In this document: positions 7,912 to 15,295 of the stretch, in pieces
Numbering within the stretch: position 1 is the stretch's first letter
How the letters are laid out: the number at the start of each line of letters is the position of its first letter
Source: CAZBGQ01 sp964491515
GTDB lineage: Bacteria; Patescibacteriota; Gracilibacteria; UBA1369; UBA12473
Direction of reading: 5' to 3'
NCBI GenBank assembly: GCA_964491515.1
Contig: CAZBGQ010000025.1
Span: 1-18,638, forward strand
Length of the DNA: 18,638 nucleotides
Position numbers and translations under genes: made by a program
Notes under the pieces: model-generated
Databases searched by the model: none
Seen by the model: the letters and a program-made list of their open reading frames with translations, nothing else
What the model was told of the DNA's origin: nothing

Positions 7912-7933
7912 GTATTGATTTAATTGTATCAAT

Positions 7934-9544
7934 ATGCCAGAAGAAAATGCTTCGAATCCTTCGGTCTCTGGAGTAACCACTGAATCCGCCTCAGTTAAGT
8001 CTTGTTCTTTGAGTGGCTTAACAGATTGGATGGTTGGAGGTCTTTTTATTGTTTTGATCTCAATGGTTTCTTATCTTCTGTTCTTTGCTGCCCCGGATAC
8101 TCCGTTGTTTGGGAATATTCCTCAAAGTGAGCAGATTGTTAAGGAGTATGATGTGTTGACAGTGGCTTATGATCAGCCTCTTTTGACGTATGAATCTACG
8201 GTTTCAGATTTGGTGACGCGTGGATATTTAGCTAATACTTATGAGGGGTTGGTGAGTTTTGATGCTAATCTGTCGGTTGAGCCGGCATTGGCGCTGTCTT
8301 GGGGTATGTTGGATCAGACTACTTGGCAGTTTAAGTTGCGTCCTGAGGTTAAGTTTCATGATGGGTCTTCGTTCGAAGCTGAGGATGTTGTGGTGTCTTT
8401 TGATCGTGCACGTTCTCATCCTGATTCTGAAATTCAGAATTTAGTTTCCAGTGTTGATCGAGTGAAAGTTGTGGATTCTCTTACTATTCATGTTTTTACT
8501 GATTATGCAGATCCATTGCTGTTGAATAAGTTAACGGCGTTGCCTATTGTGCCATCTGAGCTTTCTACTCGTGTCTCGACGCCTGTGGGAACAGGTCCGT
8601 ATGTGTTTAATGATGAGGGGGAAAATGCGTGGAACTTTTCTAGATACAATGGGTATTGGGGAGATAGACCGGCGTATCCTCGTCTTAGTTTACAGTTTGT
8701 TCCAGATAAATTTGATCGGTATGAATTATTCACTGAAGGGAGTATTGATGTGATGGCTCAAGTTGCTCCTGTATTTATTGATCCACTCCTAGCTCAGGAC
8801 TATAAGATCGCGAGTCAGCCTAGTTTGGAAGTGAACTTTTTGCTATTTGGAGGGGATGAGGTGAATTCATCATTCCGTCATCGTGAGCTTAGGGATGCGT
8901 TGCGTTATGTGTTTGATCCGATTCAAATGTCTAAGTTAACTGGAGGTTTTTCTCGTCCGATTGGGCAGTTTGTGAGTCGTGGCATTTTTGGATATAATCC
9001 TGATTTGGATGTGTTTCCTTATGACGTACAGAAGGCTCGTTCATTGGTAGCATCTGTAGGGCCTAACTTGCCAGTGATGGTGGATTTGCCACTGGGATTG
9101 GATAGTTTGGGAGATTACATTGAGCAGCAATTGAAACTGATTGGTTTGAGACCTACCGTGAACTACTTGGAGCCAGACTTATATCTAGAACGAACATTGT
9201 CTGGGAAAAGTGAGCTTTTCTTTTATGGATGGAGAAGTGACCTGGGGGATGCGGGTGATTTTTTTGCTAAATTGGTTCATTCGGCAACGTTGGATGAACG
9301 TTATGGAACTTTGAATCAAGGTAGATATATGAATGAGAATTTGGATCAACGCATTGAATTGATGGATCGAAATTTGCTTGAGACGCAGCGATTAGAGTCG
9401 TTGCAGAATTTGATGGATTTTGTGGTTAATGAGGACATTATTGGAGTGCCTTTGTTTGAAACTGATGTGCTGATTGGGATTCAGCCAGAACTGGAGTGGA
9501 ATCCTCGAGTTGATAATTTTATTTTAGCCGCTGACTTTAAGTAA
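7934..9544 (+). CDS. Membrane-anchored extracellular solute-binding protein, family 5 (peptide/oligopeptide type)
   Basis: The 536-residue protein belongs to the SBP_bac_5 (OppA/DppA-like) family, which binds peptides or similar small molecules outside the membrane. Family patterns are NTYEGLVSFD (101-110), the LSVEPALALSW...WQFKLRPEVKFHDG core (113-144), PVGTGPY (217-223) and YNGYWGDRP (238-246). After a 32-residue cytoplasmic head there is one membrane helix (about 33-53). It has no lipobox Cys, so the protein is held by a signal anchor rather than a lipid. No permease or ATPase genes of an ABC transporter follow. The next gene, 5 bases downstream, is a membrane phosphatase, so the pair is probably one transcript, and this protein may sense a ligand rather than import it. 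That role is inferred; the family call is strong. Confidence 0.9.
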   Translation: MPEENASNPSVSGVTTESASVKSCSLSGLTDWMVGGLFIVLISMVSYLLFFAAPDTPLFGNIPQSEQIVKEYDVLTVAYDQPLLTYESTVSDLVTRGYLANTYEGLVSFDANLSVEPALALSWGMLDQTTWQFKLRPEVKFHDGSSFEAEDVVVSFDRARSHPDSEIQNLVSSVDRVKVVDSLTIHVFTDYADPLLLNKLTALPIVPSELSTRVSTPVGTGPYVFNDEGENAWNFSRYNGYWGDRPAYPRLSLQFVPDKFDRYELFTEGSIDVMAQVAPVFIDPLLAQDYKIASQPSLEVNFLLFGGDEVNSSFRHRELRDALRYVFDPIQMSKLTGGFSRPIGQFVSRGIFGYNPDLDVFPYDVQKARSLVASVGPNLPVMVDLPLGLDSLGDYIEQQLKLIGLRPTVNYLEPDLYLERTLSGKSELFFYGWRSDLGDAGDFFAKLVHSATLDERYGTLNQGRYMNENLDQRIELMDRNLLETQRLESLQNLMDFVVNEDIIGVPLFETDVLIGIQPELEWNPRVDNFILAADFK

Positions 9545-9549
9545 TCACT

Positions 9550-11130
9550 ATGCTTTCTCTTCGTTCACTTAAAACAAAATTGGTATCTGGAATGGTGGTT
9601 TTATTGGTGGTTTCATTTGGACTCTCATCAGTTCTTTTGATTCGTCAAAAAACACGTGAGCTTTCTGAAGATATTTATCGTCAAATTCAGAGTTTTTCAG
9701 AATTGACTGCTCCTCAAGTTGCGGGTCTTTATGACCGTTATCTGGCTGAAGATAGTTTTGTTTATTTTAATCGTGAAATTCAACAGTTGTTTACTAAGAC
9801 TCCAGTGATTACGGGGATTGGTGTAGCTGATTATAAGGGAGAAGTTTTGTATGATTCAACCGAAGAACAAGCTCGGCAGTATCAGGGAGAGGCACGTGTT
9901 ATTCCTGAAAGTCCGATGTTGCATCGTGTTCAGGCGACTTATCCTTCGTATGAGCTTGAAAATGGGCGTGTGGTGTACGTGAAAGTTGATACTGATGGGG
10001 CGGCTCATTTCATTGATGGGCTAGAAAAAGAGGTGGCGCCGGTTGATTCATTGGATCGTGTCTTGAGTGTTATTTATCCGGTGGGGGCGAGGCACGCGGT
10101 TCTGTATTCTCCGTCTTATGATTTACTGGATCAACGTATTCAGGCTATGTGGACTAAGATTCTATTGCTCACTGCTTTTGCGCTTTTGGTGGGAGCGGCG
10201 TATGCGTATTTTTTCTCGAGTGGAATCACTCGACCTTTGATGAAATTGCGAGCTGGAGCTGAAATTTTAGGTGGAGGAGATTTTACGGCACGAGTTAAAG
10301 TGGAAACTCATGATGAGGTGGGAATGCTAGCAGGGACTTTTAATAAAATGGCAGAAGATTTGGAAAAGAGTGTGGAAGCTAAAATGTTTCAAGCTAAGGT
10401 TGGGAAGGAGCTGGAATTGGCGGCTAATATTCAGAAGCAGCTATTGCCTTCGGAAATGCCCACGATTGCAGGGTTGGATATTGCGGCTGGAATTATTACG
10501 GCGGATGAAGTTGGTGGTGATATTTATGATTTCTTCACTCCTGATGGGGAGAACTATTATGGGTATGTAGGAGATGTGACGGGACATGGAGTGCCGGCGA
10601 GTTTGGTGGTGTCGATCGCGAATGCGCTTTTTGTTAGTTATTCGGAATTGGTTGATCCTAAGCAGATTTTGATCAATGTAAATAAAATTATTAAGGAAAA
10701 AACTACGGCCAATATGTTTATTACATTGGTGCTTTGGCATTGGAATGTAAAAACTCAGCAACTGAATGTAGTGAATGCTGGACATGAAGTTCCTCTTAAA
10801 TACACGGCTAGTTCTGTAAAGACAGATGAGATGGAAAGGGGTGGATTGGCTCTTGGGATGATGCCGGATATTTCTGCTTTGATGAAAGATCAAATCACAG
10901 TATTAGAAGCAGGGGACTGTATTATTTTCTATACGGATGGAGTTCCGGAGGCGTGGCGTAACGAAAAAGAGCAGTATGGTATGCCTGAATTTAAGCGCGT
11001 GGTCACTCAGTCGTGTGATTTGCCGTCAGCCATGGCGATTAAGGTTGCACTGCTTGCTGATGTGAAGCAATGGTCTCAAGGCTATGAGCAAATGGATGAC
11101 ATTACTGTGATGGTTTTGAGAAAGACTTAA
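9550..11130 (+). CDS. HAMP-domain PP2C (SpoIIE/RsbU-type) serine phosphatase, membrane sensor
   Basis: The 526-residue protein is a transmembrane sensor with a cytoplasmic PP2C phosphatase. It has a membrane helix (about 12-31), an extracellular sensor region (32-200, with a PAS/Cache-like GIGVADYKGEVLYDST), a second helix (about 202-222) and a HAMP linker (223-275, ITRPL...HDEVGMLAGTFNKMAEDL). The SpoIIE-type domain starts with AANIQKQLLP (291-300). Metal-binding and active-site motifs are EVGGDIYD (320-327, Asp324), GDVTGHGVPASL (341-352), NAGH (409-412), YTDGVPEA (461-468, Asp463) and MDDITV (515-520). Such enzymes usually dephosphorylate anti-sigma-factor antagonists; no such partner is in the window. 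It lies 5 bases after the solute-binding protein gene. Its TAA stop overlaps the convergent glyA stop. Confidence 0.92.
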   Translation: MLSLRSLKTKLVSGMVVLLVVSFGLSSVLLIRQKTRELSEDIYRQIQSFSELTAPQVAGLYDRYLAEDSFVYFNREIQQLFTKTPVITGIGVADYKGEVLYDSTEEQARQYQGEARVIPESPMLHRVQATYPSYELENGRVVYVKVDTDGAAHFIDGLEKEVAPVDSLDRVLSVIYPVGARHAVLYSPSYDLLDQRIQAMWTKILLLTAFALLVGAAYAYFFSSGITRPLMKLRAGAEILGGGDFTARVKVETHDEVGMLAGTFNKMAEDLEKSVEAKMFQAKVGKELELAANIQKQLLPSEMPTIAGLDIAAGIITADEVGGDIYDFFTPDGENYYGYVGDVTGHGVPASLVVSIANALFVSYSELVDPKQILINVNKIIKEKTTANMFITLVLWHWNVKTQQLNVVNAGHEVPLKYTASSVKTDEMERGGLALGMMPDISALMKDQITVLEAGDCIIFYTDGVPEAWRNEKEQYGMPEFKRVVTQSCDLPSAMAIKVALLADVKQWSQGYEQMDDITVMVLRKT

Positions 11131-12371
11131 TTTATCCCAGGGATAGGGAAGTCTGCACAGAAGGCTTTGATTTCTCCGAGGATTCGCTTTTGAGTGGATT
11201 CGTCTTCGTGGTTTTTGCAGATGTCGTTCATCCAATTAGCTAGAGTTTCCATGTCGGCTTCTTTCATTCCACGAGTGGTGATGGCTGGAGTTCCTATTCG
11301 GATACCTGATGGATCGAATGGGGTGCGTGGATCAAATGGCACCATGTTCTTGTTACAAGAGATTCCTGCGCTTTCTAGTGCCTTCTCTGCTTGTTTTCCA
11401 GTTAGGCCTTTGGAGGTCATGTCGATCAGCATGAGATGGTTGTCGGTGCCTCCGGAGACGATGTCGAAACCGTGAGCCATGAGTGCTTTGGCGAGTGCTT
11501 GGGCATTGAGGATGACTTGTTTGGTGTATTCCTTGAATTCAGGCTGGAGTGCTTCGAGGAATGCTACGGCTTTGGCAGCATTGATGTGGTCGTGTGGGCC
11601 ACCTTGCATACCTGGAAAAACGGCGCTGTCGATCTTTTTTGCCCATTTTTCTTTGCAAAGAATGATGGCACCACGGGGGCCTCGTAATGTTTTGTGGGTG
11701 GTGGTGGTTATGACGTCAAAGTAGGGGACTGGAGAGTCGATTTGTCCTCCGGCAATGAGTCCAGCAATGTGGGCAATGTCGGCGAAGGTGTAGGCTCCTA
11801 CTTCGTCTGCAATCTCTTTGAATCGTTTCCAGTCTAGGTTCCGTGAGTAGGCTGAAAACCCAGCTACAATCATTTTTGGTTTTTCTCGGAGGGCTATTTC
11901 TCTTACTTTTTCCATGTCGATTTCACCTGTCTCTCGTTCAACTTCGTATTGAGCGAAATCGAACAGTTTCCCTGAGAAATTGACAGGATGTCCGTGAGTA
12001 AGATGTCCTCCATGGGCGAGGCTCATGCCGAGCACTTTGTCTCCTGGCTTGAGGAGGGCAAAGTAGACGGCGGCATTGGCAGGAGATCCGGAGAGTGATT
12101 GAACATTGGCATGGTCGGCTCCAAATAGTTCTTTGGCTCGTGCGATGGCTAGGTTTTCGATGGTGTCGATGTTTTGTTGTCCGGCGTAGTATCGTTTCCC
12201 GGGGTAACCTTCCGAATATTTATTGGTTAGGATACTTCCCATGGCTTCGAGAATTGCTTCGGAAACATAGTTTTCGGAGGCAATGAGTTCGATTTCGTCG
12301 CGTTGACGGCATTTTTCTTTTTCAATGGCGTTGAAAATACTAGGGTCGGTGGATTGGAGAGCAGAGGTCAT
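11127..12371 (-). CDS. glyA: Serine hydroxymethyltransferase
   Basis: The enzyme uses PLP and tetrahydrofolate to convert serine to glycine and 5,10-methylene-THF, the main cellular source of one-carbon units. From the start chosen here it has 414 residues, normal for the family. Motifs are LIASENY (29-35), YSEGYPGKRYYAGQ (52-65), ADIAHIAGLIAGG (197-209; PLP-binding Asp198 and His201) and TTTTHKTLRGPRG (222-234) with the Schiff-base Lys227. An in-frame ATG at 12425 would add 18 residues not typical of the family and overlap the upstream gene; with the ATG at 12371 the gap is 10 bases. It forms an operon with the 5-formyl-THF cyclo-ligase gene upstream, which removes a by-product of this enzyme. 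No SD sequence is visible. Confidence 0.96.
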   Translation of the reverse strand: MTSALQSTDPSIFNAIEKEKCRQRDEIELIASENYVSEAILEAMGSILTNKYSEGYPGKRYYAGQQNIDTIENLAIARAKELFGADHANVQSLSGSPANAAVYFALLKPGDKVLGMSLAHGGHLTHGHPVNFSGKLFDFAQYEVERETGEIDMEKVREIALREKPKMIVAGFSAYSRNLDWKRFKEIADEVGAYTFADIAHIAGLIAGGQIDSPVPYFDVITTTTHKTLRGPRGAIILCKEKWAKKIDSAVFPGMQGGPHDHINAAKAVAFLEALQPEFKEYTKQVILNAQALAKALMAHGFDIVSGGTDNHLMLIDMTSKGLTGKQAEKALESAGISCNKNMVPFDPRTPFDPSGIRIGTPAITTRGMKEADMETLANWMNDICKNHEDESTQKRILGEIKAFCADFPIPGIN

Positions 12372-12381
12372 GTAAAGGGGG

Positions 12382-12933
12382 TTAGGATGGCGTGAGCGTT
12401 TGTTTGTCTGTGATAATGGTGTCAAGGGCGATATCGTGTGGTTCGGTCGGGAGACGGTCTATGAGTTGGTTTTCGTAGCTGAGTCCGATGGTGGGTGAAT
12501 CATGATTAGAGAGGTAAAAGTCATAGTAGCCTTTGCCGTAGCCTAGGCGGTGACCTAGATGGTCGAAGGCAATGCCGGGAACAATGACTAAGTCGATGGT
12601 TCCAGCGAATGCCTGTTGTTTTTCGGGGCTTACTTCGAGAATTTCATACGTTCCAAGGATGAGGTCATTCCAGTTGGTTAGGGGAGTCGGTTTGAGCTGA
12701 TTTTCTGTTACGGTGGGGATCAATATGTTCTTTTGTCCTAAATGTTTTTGAATTAGTGCATGTGTATCAACTTCTTCCTCGTTGGAAACATAAAAGAGAA
12801 CAGTGTTTGCGGTTTGAAAGAGCGGGTGGGCTTCCAGGTTTCTAGCAATGGCACGGTCTTTGTGGGTTCGTTCTTTAGACGAGAGGGTACTTCGTTGTAG
12901 TCTCATCTGTTTTCGTACTGCTTTTTTGTCCAT
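12382..12933 (-). CDS. 5-formyltetrahydrofolate cyclo-ligase
   Basis: This cytoplasmic ATP-dependent enzyme (MTHFS, also called 5-FCL) turns 5-formyl-THF into 5,10-methenyl-THF. The start used here gives 183 residues, beginning MDKKAVRKQMRLQR as in the family. An in-frame ATG at 12966 would add 11 residues (MVQCVWISNQP) that do not look conserved, but it cannot be excluded. Signature segments are VLFYVSNEEEVDT (46-58), DLVIVPGIAFD (114-124) and GHRLGYGKGYYD (127-138), the ATP/substrate loop. The stop lies 10 bases before glyA; the serine hydroxymethyltransferase produces 5-formyl-THF as a side product, so the pairing makes metabolic sense. A weak promoter on the minus strand (TTGTAA, 17 bp, TTCAAT) would suit the shorter start. 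Confidence 0.92.
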   Translation of the reverse strand: MDKKAVRKQMRLQRSTLSSKERTHKDRAIARNLEAHPLFQTANTVLFYVSNEEEVDTHALIQKHLGQKNILIPTVTENQLKPTPLTNWNDLILGTYEILEVSPEKQQAFAGTIDLVIVPGIAFDHLGHRLGYGKGYYDFYLSNHDSPTIGLSYENQLIDRLPTEPHDIALDTIITDKQTLTPS

Positions 12934-12957
12934 GGGTTGATTAGAAATCCATACGCA

Positions 12958-12986
12958 TTGAACCATGCTCTGCTTTTCATTACAAT
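12958..12986 (+). promoter_or_regulatory. Promoter of the HtrA-like protease, leaderless start
   Basis: TTGAAC (12958-12963) and TACAAT (12981-12986) are separated by 17 bp. Counting 6-7 bases from the -10 box puts the transcription start at 12992-12993, which is the A of the ATG itself. No SD is present. The site overlaps the 5' end of the divergent folate gene. Confidence 0.55.
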
Positions 12987-12992
12987 TGACTC

Positions 12993-14156
12993 ATGCAGAA
13001 AAAAATTATTTACATGGTGTTGTTCGTTTCGCTTCTAGGAGGTTTTATTGGTGGGGCGGTGAGTGTCTATTGGTTTGGGCAGGTTAGTGAGCAAGCGAAC
13101 GAGGTTATGGTAGTGCCTGCTGGTGCGTCAGCGGACGTTGAGACGTCTCCCTTAATTGCTGCGCAACAAGCGGTTGCCCCTGCTGTTATCAGTATTGTTC
13201 AATATATTAGTGATTTTCAAAATGAGGGTGTTTATAATTATGGGAATTATGCGTATGATATTCGTGAAATAGGAGGAGGAACTGGTTTTATTGTGGACCC
13301 GTCAGGATTGGTGATCACTAATAAGCATGTTGTGGCGAGTGATTTGTATGCGTATGGGGCTATGTTGACGGATGGAACACGTTTTGATTTGAAGATAGAA
13401 GCGCGTGATCCTTTTAATGATGTGGCGATTGCTCGTTTAGTAGCGCCTTCGGGGACATATGCACATGAACGTTTGGGGGACTTGCCTTATGCCCGACTGG
13501 GAAATTCTTCTTATTTACGGGTTGGAGAGCCGGTTTTGGCTATTGGAAATGCGTTGACTGAATATGCCAATACCACTACGGCGGGTATTATTAGTGCTAC
13601 GGGACGACAGGTAGTTGCTTCTGATGCTTTAGGAGGAGTGTCTAGTTTGTCTGGTTTGATTCAGACCGATGCGGCTATTAATTTTGGCAATAGTGGGGGA
13701 CCATTAGTAGATTTGAAAGGTGAAGTGATTGCACTAAATACGGCGTTGGATGATGAAGCTCGTGGTATTGGATTTGCGATTCCAATCAATGATGTGATTC
13801 CTGCGTTGGAAAGTTATCGCAATTATGGAGAAATTATTCGACCTTTTCTTGGTGTGCGCTATACGTTGTTAACGGAATCTCGTGCTCAGTCTCTGGGCTT
13901 GGCTGTTTCACAGGGGGCGTTTTTGTTCTCTGATCCTGAAAATGGGGAGCCTGCGGTGGAAATTGGAAGTCCAGCCTATGTGGCATCCTTACAGGAGGGA
14001 GATGTGATTCTCTCGGTGGATGGAGTTTCGGTTACTCTAATGACTCCTTTGCAGGATTTAATTGGTCCTCGACAGGTTGGGGAGGAGGTCACACTTTTGA
14101 TATGGCGAAGTGGGGAACAGTTTGAGGTAAATGTTGAGTTGACGAACCGGGGGTAG
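12993..14156 (+). CDS. Membrane-anchored HtrA/Deg-like serine protease with PDZ domain
   Basis: The 387-residue trypsin-like protease probably acts outside the cytoplasmic membrane in protein quality control. It has a signal anchor (about 5-27), a short linker and the protease domain (about 55-270). The catalytic triad is visible: His112 in TNKHVV, Asp143 in FNDVAIARL and Ser234 in the GNSGGPL motif (232-238). The IGFAIPIN strand (259-266) is also typical. A single PDZ domain follows (about 285-383) with FLGVRYTLL, GSPAYVASLQEGDVILSVDG and a WRSGE segment. One PDZ domain and an anchor resemble DegS and Gram-positive HtrA more than DegP. An insert rich in Tyr/Asn (76-90) lies before the GGGTGFI strand. 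The gene diverges from the folate pair and is transcribed towards the tRNA cluster. Confidence 0.94.
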   Translation: MQKKIIYMVLFVSLLGGFIGGAVSVYWFGQVSEQANEVMVVPAGASADVETSPLIAAQQAVAPAVISIVQYISDFQNEGVYNYGNYAYDIREIGGGTGFIVDPSGLVITNKHVVASDLYAYGAMLTDGTRFDLKIEARDPFNDVAIARLVAPSGTYAHERLGDLPYARLGNSSYLRVGEPVLAIGNALTEYANTTTAGIISATGRQVVASDALGGVSSLSGLIQTDAAINFGNSGGPLVDLKGEVIALNTALDDEARGIGFAIPINDVIPALESYRNYGEIIRPFLGVRYTLLTESRAQSLGLAVSQGAFLFSDPENGEPAVEIGSPAYVASLQEGDVILSVDGVSVTLMTPLQDLIGPRQVGEEVTLLIWRSGEQFEVNVELTNRG

Positions 14157-14208
14157 CCGTTTAGAATTGCTCCGCTCTTTGAATGAATGCGGTTTAATCC
14201 GTTATTAT

Positions 14209-14298
14209 GCCCAGGTGGCGGAATTGGTAGACGCGCTAGCTTGAGGGGCTAGTGGCCAGTATATGGCCGTGGAAGTTCAAGTCTTCTCCTGGGCACCA
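14209..14298 (+). tRNA. tRNA-Leu (anticodon GAG)
   Basis: The acceptor stem GCCCAGG pairs with CCTGGGC (14288-14294), followed by an A and an encoded CCA (14296-14298). The anticodon stem CTAGC/GCTAG encloses the loop TTGAGGG, giving anticodon GAG. A long variable arm GGCC-AGTATAT-GGCC marks a class II tRNA, as expected for leucine. The T loop is TTCAAGT. It begins 52 bases after the protease gene. Confidence 0.95.
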
Positions 14299-14312
14299 TT
14301 AGAGAGTGAAGG

Positions 14313-14355
14313 TAGTACAATTGGATAGATCATTTAGGGCGATTAGCTCAGTTGG
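14313..14355 (+). repeat. 43-bp direct repeat, copy 1 (tRNA-Val promoter box and 5' end)
   Basis: This stretch is identical over 43 bases to 14429-14471 and includes TACAAT (14316-14321), the leader, and the first 19 bases of tRNA-Val. The copy distance is 116 bases. Upstream, GAAG is also shared, with one mismatch in between. Confidence 0.9.
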
Positions 14356-14396
14356 AGAGCCCTCAGCTTACTAATAGGTGCGCAACGCTCTCCAAC
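14337..14396 (+). pseudogene. Broken tRNA-Val copy
   Basis: The 5' part matches the intact tRNA-Val through the acceptor strand and D arm (GGGCGATTAGCTCAGTTGG, then AGAGC). A loop CTTACTA that could carry a UAC anticodon follows, but its stem does not pair well, and no T arm, 3' acceptor strand or CCA is found. Instead GTTGGAGAGC (14351-14360) is a perfect 10-bp inverted repeat with GCTCTCCAAC (14387-14396). The copy has a -10 box but no clear -35 box. Confidence 0.7.
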
Positions 14397-14416
14397 ATTC
14401 AAGGTTTACTTGATGT
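14396..14416 (+). repeat. Imperfect hairpin between the two tRNA-Val copies
   Basis: ACAT-T-CAAG pairs with CTTGATGT (14409-14416) with one bulged base and a loop GTTTA. The 3' arm supplies the -35 box TTGATG of the intact tRNA-Val promoter. Confidence 0.45.
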
Positions 14417-14437
14417 GAAGCGCGAAGATAGTACAAT
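14410..14437 (+). promoter_or_regulatory. Promoter of tRNA-Val
   Basis: TTGATG (14410-14415) and TACAAT (14432-14437) are spaced by 16 bp. The start should be near 14444, giving a leader of about 9 bases before the tRNA at 14453. Confidence 0.6.
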
Positions 14438-14471
14438 TGGATAGATCATTTAGGGCGATTAGCTCAGTTGG
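14429..14471 (+). repeat. 43-bp direct repeat, copy 2 (within functional tRNA-Val locus)
   Basis: Second copy of the repeat at 14313-14355. Here the sequence continues into a complete tRNA-Val, so this is the functional copy. Confidence 0.9.
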
Positions 14472-14529
14472 TTAGAGCGTCTGGTTTACACCCAGAAGGT
14501 CACTGGTTCGAATCCAGTATCGCCCACCA
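14453..14529 (+). tRNA. tRNA-Val (anticodon TAC)
   Basis: The acceptor stem GGGCGAT pairs with ATCGCCC. The D arm is GCTC/GAGC, and the anticodon stem TCTGG/CCAGA encloses TTTACAC, giving TAC. The T arm is CTGG-TTCGAAT-CCAG, and CCA is encoded at 14527-14529. All canonical positions look intact. Confidence 0.96.
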
Positions 14530-14693
14530 ATAATTGACATATTTATAAGTATGTGTTAATTTGTATTCTTGCTTTTGGGGCTATCCTTGTGAATCTTCAC
14601 GAGAATACATAATCATGATTTACAGCCTGGAGTTCCCAATATTTTCCTGAGAGAGAAAAACGTCGGGAGCCATTAATAAGTCTTCAACAAACT
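14530..14693 (+). other. Intergenic region with a possible promoter and nested inverted repeats
   Basis: No gene is seen. TTGACA (14534-14539) followed after 17 bp by the weak TAATTT (14557-14562) is a possible promoter. Beyond it, GTATTCT (14563-14569) is an inverted repeat with AGAATAC (14602-14608). Inside lies CTTGTGAA (14586-14593) facing TTCACGAG (14596-14603), so two alternative hairpins are possible. There is no T run, so it is not a clear terminator. Confidence 0.35.
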
Positions 14694-14921
14694 ATGGGAA
14701 ATCTTGATAGAAGAAATGCAGAAGATAGTGTTGTGGCAGAGATGGTAGGTGGTTTAGATCGGAATCCAGGGAAAACACTGGAGGAACATCAAATTGTAAG
14801 CCCTACGATTGATCTAGCAGATTTAGGAGAACGATTAGAAAGAGCAGCTCGAGTAGGTGCTGCATCATCAATCAGAATCGGGGAGAAATTTCTACGAGAG
14901 ACTGATCAAACTAAACACTAG
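14694..14921 (+). CDS. Small orphan protein of unknown function
   Basis: A 75-residue open frame that I do not recognise. It is charged and probably helical (ADLGERLERAARVGAASSIRIGEKFLRE, 42-69), with no membrane helix, no Cys and no known motif. There is no SD before the ATG. It follows the tRNA-Val gene by 164 bases and is followed by a GC-rich inverted repeat, which supports a real transcription unit. Composition is protein-like, but a chance frame of this length is possible. Confidence 0.5.
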   Translation: MGNLDRRNAEDSVVAEMVGGLDRNPGKTLEEHQIVSPTIDLADLGERLERAARVGAASSIRIGEKFLRETDQTKH

Positions 14922-14948
14922 GGATCGTCTTGGTTTTGTAGGTTAAGA

Positions 14949-14978
14949 AGGCCCCATCTGGTTCACCACAAGGGGCCT
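14949..14978 (+). terminator. GC-rich hairpin, possible terminator
   Basis: AGGCCCC (14949-14955) and GGGGCCT (14972-14978) form a 7-bp perfect stem with a 16-base loop. A second hairpin CAAAAC-AGGG-GTTTTG follows at 14984-14999. Neither has a clean T tract after it, so a terminator role is only suggested by the place between two genes. Confidence 0.4.
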
Positions 14979-15028
14979 CTATGCAAAACAGGGGTTTTGT
15001 GCTAAAATATAGTGATTAAAGTGAACTC

Positions 15029-15295
15029 ATGAAAAACTCAAAATATATACAAAAAATTAAGGTAAAAATTGGTAGGACTCTGTTGATAAAGCCGGAGTTG
15101 AAGCTATTGCTATTAAATGATTTTTTAAGTTGGGATCTTGATAAGGTGAAAGATTTTGAATTACGGCTTGATAGATTGGAAAATGAATTTTTATCGGAGG
15201 CTAGTGATGCTTTGAAGGATGGAAAGAAATGCAAAGCTTCATTTCGTAAATGCGCAGAAATTATTGTAAAGCAACGAAACCAATCCTATGGGTGA
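15029..15295 (+). CDS. Small helical protein overlapping the caspase-like gene
   Basis: An 88-residue protein that I do not recognise. It is basic and Lys/Leu-rich and probably all-helical (KVKDFELRLDRLENEFLSEASDALKDGKK, 39-67), without a signal peptide. Its last 8 bases (ATGGGTGA) overlap the start of the 1,062-residue protein, so translation of the two is very likely coupled. This suggests a partner, adaptor or inhibitor of the large protein, but nothing in the sequence shows which. Only -10-like sequences (TAAAAT, TATAGT at 15003-15013) are seen upstream, with no good -35 box and no SD. Confidence 0.65.
   Translation: MKNSKYIQKIKVKIGRTLLIKPELKLLLLNDFLSWDLDKVKDFELRLDRLENEFLSEASDALKDGKKCKASFRKCAEIIVKQRNQSYG

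Noticed and set aside
10441..10893. Minus-strand open frame of 150 codons
   Set aside because: Antisense to the conserved PP2C motifs; Arg/His/Ile-rich translation typical of a shadow frame.
14313..14471. Possible CRISPR-like repeat pair
   Set aside because: Only two copies, and both are explained by tRNA-Val sequence; no regular spacers or cas genes.
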